Assembly (NCBI GenBank): GCA_964632355.1
Contig: CAZWBW010000115.1
Coordinates: 1-7,896 of the forward strand
Direction of reading: 5' to 3'
Length of the DNA stretch: 7,896 nt
Source: JALOAP01 sp964632355
GTDB lineage: Bacteria; Chloroflexota; Dehalococcoidia; Tepidiformales; Tepidiformaceae
Position numbers and translations under genes: made by a program. This document shows, piece by piece, positions 6,584 through 7,896 of the stretch (position 1 is the stretch's first letter; the number at the start of each line of letters is the position of its first letter). Below the pieces are notes generated by a model. It saw only the letters and a list, made by a program, of their open reading frames with translations, had not been told where the DNA came from and searched no databases.

Positions 6584-7015
6584 CTACTCGACCGGCTTGA
6601 ACTTGTAGGCGATGTACGAGTTGCCTTCCTTATCTTCGGAGACCTTCTCAGTGTACATCTTGACCTTCATCCCGAACTTCATGTTCTTCGGGTCGGGATC
6701 GATGCCTTCGATGTTGGTGTTCACGGACACGCCTTCGGGCAGGTCGACGATGGCAGCGATGTAGGGGGTCTTGACGTACGGGGTCGCCTGGTGGATGACG
6801 GACCAGACGTAGACCTCACCTTCGCTGCTGAGACGAACCGTCTCGAACGGGCCATCCGAAGAGCACTTGGCGCAGAACAGGCGCGGGCCAACGTAGAGCG
6901 TGCCGCAGTTGGTGCACTTGCTCCCGTTCAGGTAGTCCTGGTCACGGGTTTCACCAAGGGTTAGGTGCGGGACGATTGGTCGGATCTCCGGTGCTGCTTG
7001 AGCTGCTTCAGCCAA
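6584..7015 (-). CDS. DUF35 zinc-ribbon/OB-fold acyl-CoA-associated protein (ChsH2-type partner of thiolase)
   Basis: This 143-residue protein has the standard two-part DUF35 architecture. An N-terminal helix-rich segment leads to a rubredoxin-like zinc ribbon with Cys34, Cys37, Cys48 and Cys51 (CTNCGTLY...FCAKC). An OB-fold follows from about residue 55 to 140, with GEVYVWSVIHQATPYVKTPYIAAIVDLPEG (66-95) as its most characteristic strand region. Such proteins bind acyl-CoA and form complexes with thiolase-fold enzymes, for example ChsH2 with Ltp2 in steroid side-chain breakdown and the archaeal thiolase/HMG-CoA synthase complex. They may channel or stabilise substrates. Placement directly before the thiolase gene supports a two-subunit complex. 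The start is TTG at 7013-7015, chosen because AAGGAGGGG ends five bases before it and no ATG fits better. The gene is probably first in its transcript, under the promoter at 7103-7131. Confidence 0.93.
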   Translation of the reverse strand: MAEAAQAAPEIRPIVPHLTLGETRDQDYLNGSKCTNCGTLYVGPRLFCAKCSSDGPFETVRLSSEGEVYVWSVIHQATPYVKTPYIAAIVDLPEGVSVNTNIEGIDPDPKNMKFGMKVKMYTEKVSEDKEGNSYIAYKFKPVE

Positions 7016-7020
7016 ATGAA

Positions 7021-7029
7021 CCCCTCCTT
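7021..7029 (-). promoter_or_regulatory. Shine-Dalgarno supporting a TTG start for the DUF35 gene
   Basis: AAGGAGGGG on the minus strand places its GGAGG core seven bases before TTG 7013-7015. This near-perfect anti-16S match compensates for the rare start codon and decides the gene start. Confidence 0.8.
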
Positions 7030-7102
7030 CGGGTACCTCTGGGATATCGCCCGAGCCGTGCGCGGCACGAGCCGGCCTCGAGCGGGAGGCAAACGCATCC
7101 GC

Positions 7103-7131
7103 ATTGTGTGATCGAGGGGGTGGCGCGTCAA
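7103..7131 (-). promoter_or_regulatory. Predicted sigma70-like promoter of the DUF35-thiolase operon
   Basis: On the minus strand TTGACG (7126-7131) and CACAAT (7103-7108) are separated by exactly 17 bases. They match the TTGACA/TATAAT consensus at five and four of six positions. Transcription would start near 7096 and give a leader of about 80 bases before the DUF35 TTG codon. This is a sequence match only. Confidence 0.5.
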
Positions 7132-7333
7132 CCGCAAAACCCGAATGAAACTCGTGATCCTATAGGAAGATTGGCTCCGCATGCGAATTCGGGCCTCAGC
7201 CCCTGCGGCATCCGGTTTCGCGCGGGGGGAACGAACGGCCCGGTGCGGCGAGCCGGGGGCATTCACCACTGCCCGGAGACGCTCCGAAGCGCGGAAAGTT
7301 GCGAACCAGGGCGTGGCGGGCGAAAGTTCGGGC

Positions 7334-7738
7334 GTGAATATCTTCTTCGATGTAGACGACACGCTCATCACGTGGGATGTGAAGCTGCGCCCGGGCGTGC
7401 TGGAGGTGTTCCACCAGCTGCGGACCGATGGGCACACGCTGTACCTGTGGAGCGGCTATGGGCCGCGGTGGGAAGTAGTACGGCGTTTCGAGATGGACGA
7501 ACTGGTCGCGGACTGTTTCTGGAAGCCGCTGTATGACCATCACGCGCGGCTGGCGGAGCTCGGGGTGCCCTTCAAGCCTGATTATGTCGTCGATGACCAC
7601 CCGGAGATCGTGGCGGCGTTCGGCGGGACGCTGGTGGAGCCGGCGGGGCGGCCGTTCGTGGAGGACCGTGAGATGTGGCGGGTATACGAGGAGATTTGTG
7701 GGTGGGTGGGGCGAAGTGCCTCTAATGCTCGAAGGTAG
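7334..7738 (+). CDS. Compact HAD-superfamily hydrolase (probable phosphatase)
   Basis: This 134-residue haloacid-dehalogenase-fold protein starts almost directly on motif I, DVDDTL (residues 6-11). Asp6 is the expected nucleophile and Asp8 the general acid/base. Motif II is the serine at the end of the strand TLYLWS (Ser40). Lys64 or Lys81 can serve as motif III. Motif IV is YVVDD (84-88), with Asp87 and Asp88 to hold magnesium. All four motifs lie within 85 residues with no room for a cap domain, so this is a minimal C0-type HAD, probably a small-molecule or protein phosphatase; the substrate cannot be told. The frame is open back to 7181, but GTG at 7334-7336 puts motif I at the usual distance from the N-terminus, and the upstream segment is a low-complexity Arg/Ala-rich stretch. 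The Shine-Dalgarno is weak. It is the only plus-strand gene and is divergent from the DUF35 gene. Confidence 0.85.
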   Translation: MNIFFDVDDTLITWDVKLRPGVLEVFHQLRTDGHTLYLWSGYGPRWEVVRRFEMDELVADCFWKPLYDHHARLAELGVPFKPDYVVDDHPEIVAAFGGTLVEPAGRPFVEDREMWRVYEEICGWVGRSASNARR

Positions 7739-7820
7739 AGCGCGCGGCCGTCACTCAGCGCGTAGTCTTGGGCAGGGGTTCGACTGCTATGAAGCAGCCC
7801 GATAGCCCAGGACGCTAGCT
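7739..7820. other. Short spacer after the HAD gene
   Basis: Between the HAD stop and the terminator of the facing gene there is only a five-base-pair hairpin (7784-7788/7793-7797) without a T-tract. I see no clear terminator for the HAD gene and no tRNA. Confidence 0.4.
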
Positions 7821-7860
7821 GGGAAAAGGAAGGGGCCGGCGTGTTGAAACCGCCGGCCCC
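7821..7860 (-). terminator. Strong rho-independent terminator of the gene entering from the right
   Basis: A perfect ten-base-pair stem (GGGGCCGGCG at 7832-7841 with CGCCGGCCCC at 7851-7860) encloses a nine-base loop. On the minus strand it is followed by TTCCTTTTCCC, a partial T-tract. It starts seven bases after the stop codon at 7868-7870. There is no T-tract on the plus side, so it serves the minus-strand gene only. Confidence 0.85.
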
Positions 7861-7867
7861 CGTCACA

Positions 7868-7896
7868 TTAGCCGCACTTGTTGTAGCCGCAGTTTC
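7868..7896 (-). CDS. C-terminal end of a cysteine-tailed protein, possibly class II (B12-dependent) ribonucleotide reductase
   Basis: Only the last eight full codons and the stop are in the window, reading NCGYNKCG then TAA. The minus strand is the sense strand because a strong terminator follows immediately. A C-terminal pair of cysteines in a CGY-x-KCG setting resembles the redox-active tails of adenosylcobalamin-dependent ribonucleotide reductases (NrdJ), where such cysteines reduce the active site. It also resembles a simple zinc-ribbon end. The stop-terminator geometry makes a real gene end likely, but the family is a guess from eight residues. Confidence 0.5.

Larger units (their letters stand above)
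7016..7333. other. Divergent intergenic region (318 bp) between the DUF35 gene and the HAD gene
   Basis: This region holds the Shine-Dalgarno and predicted promoter of the minus-strand DUF35/thiolase operon in its left half. The right half, before the HAD gene, shows an eight-base palindrome cctatagg (7159-7166) but no convincing plus-strand -35/-10 pair. Reading frames that cross it on either strand contain no recognisable protein. I see no RNA gene or repeat here. Confidence 0.5.

Noticed and set aside
7159..7166. Palindrome cctatagg as an operator
   Set aside because: Eight bases, single copy, upstream of the predicted promoter; chance occurrence is likely.
7181..7333. Longer HAD protein starting at ATG 7181
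   Set aside because: The added N-terminus is Arg/Ala-rich low-complexity sequence, while GTG 7334 places motif I at the expected distance from the start.
7784..7797. Hairpin ctgct/agcag after the HAD stop as a terminator
   Set aside because: Only five base pairs and no following T-tract on the plus strand.
7765..7815. GGTTCGA stretch resembling a tRNA T-loop
   Set aside because: No matching acceptor, D-arm or anticodon stem could be folded on either strand around it.

Overview
This is a GC-rich bacterial window with genes on both strands and little non-coding DNA. The sequence contains no marker that fixes the phylum. The SCP-x-type thiolase/DUF35 pair and a possible class II ribonucleotide reductase tail would suit a Chloroflexota-like or other GC-rich environmental bacterium, but that is a weak inference. 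A 10-N scaffold join at 6224-6233 shows that this is draft or metagenome-derived sequence.

Positions 1-5189 hold a minus-strand operon for nucleotide-sugar and glycan-precursor synthesis, read from right to left. The order is: a small PglC-type phosphoglycosyl transferase (4596-5189), a long membrane-anchored WbpM/PglF/CapD-type UDP-HexNAc 4,6-dehydratase (2674-4599), a WbpD/WlbB-type left-handed beta-helix acetyltransferase (2084-2677), a DegT/DnrJ/EryC1 PLP aminotransferase (967-2064), an unrecognised zinc-ribbon protein (263-910), and the start of a Gfo/Idh/MocA oxidoreductase that leaves the window (1-196). The first three genes overlap by ATGA junctions. The oxidoreductase, aminotransferase and acetyltransferase together resemble the WbpB-WbpE-WbpD module that installs a 3-acetamido group on a UDP-sugar. 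The dehydratase and transferase would supply and load a first lipid-linked sugar. A bacillosamine-like 4-acetamido route is the main alternative.

Positions 5278-5317 hold a rho-independent terminator that separates this operon from the next one upstream on the same strand. That unit (5341-7015) is a two-gene acyl-CoA operon: a DUF35 zinc-ribbon/OB-fold protein followed by an SCP-x-type thiolase. A good sigma70-like promoter lies at 7103-7131. The thiolase appears frame-broken at the N run, but the flanks of the gap repeat the same six bases. Merging them restores one intact 398-codon reading frame.

Positions 7334-7738 hold a lone plus-strand gene for a compact HAD-family hydrolase, divergent from the DUF35/thiolase unit. 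The right edge (7868-7896) carries the last codons of a minus-strand gene ending in a paired-cysteine tail, followed by a strong terminator (7821-7860). I saw no CRISPR, insertion sequence, tRNA or rRNA. The most notable items are the artefactual gap in the thiolase, the unidentified zinc-ribbon protein inside the sugar operon, and the ambiguity over which diacetamido sugar the cluster makes.
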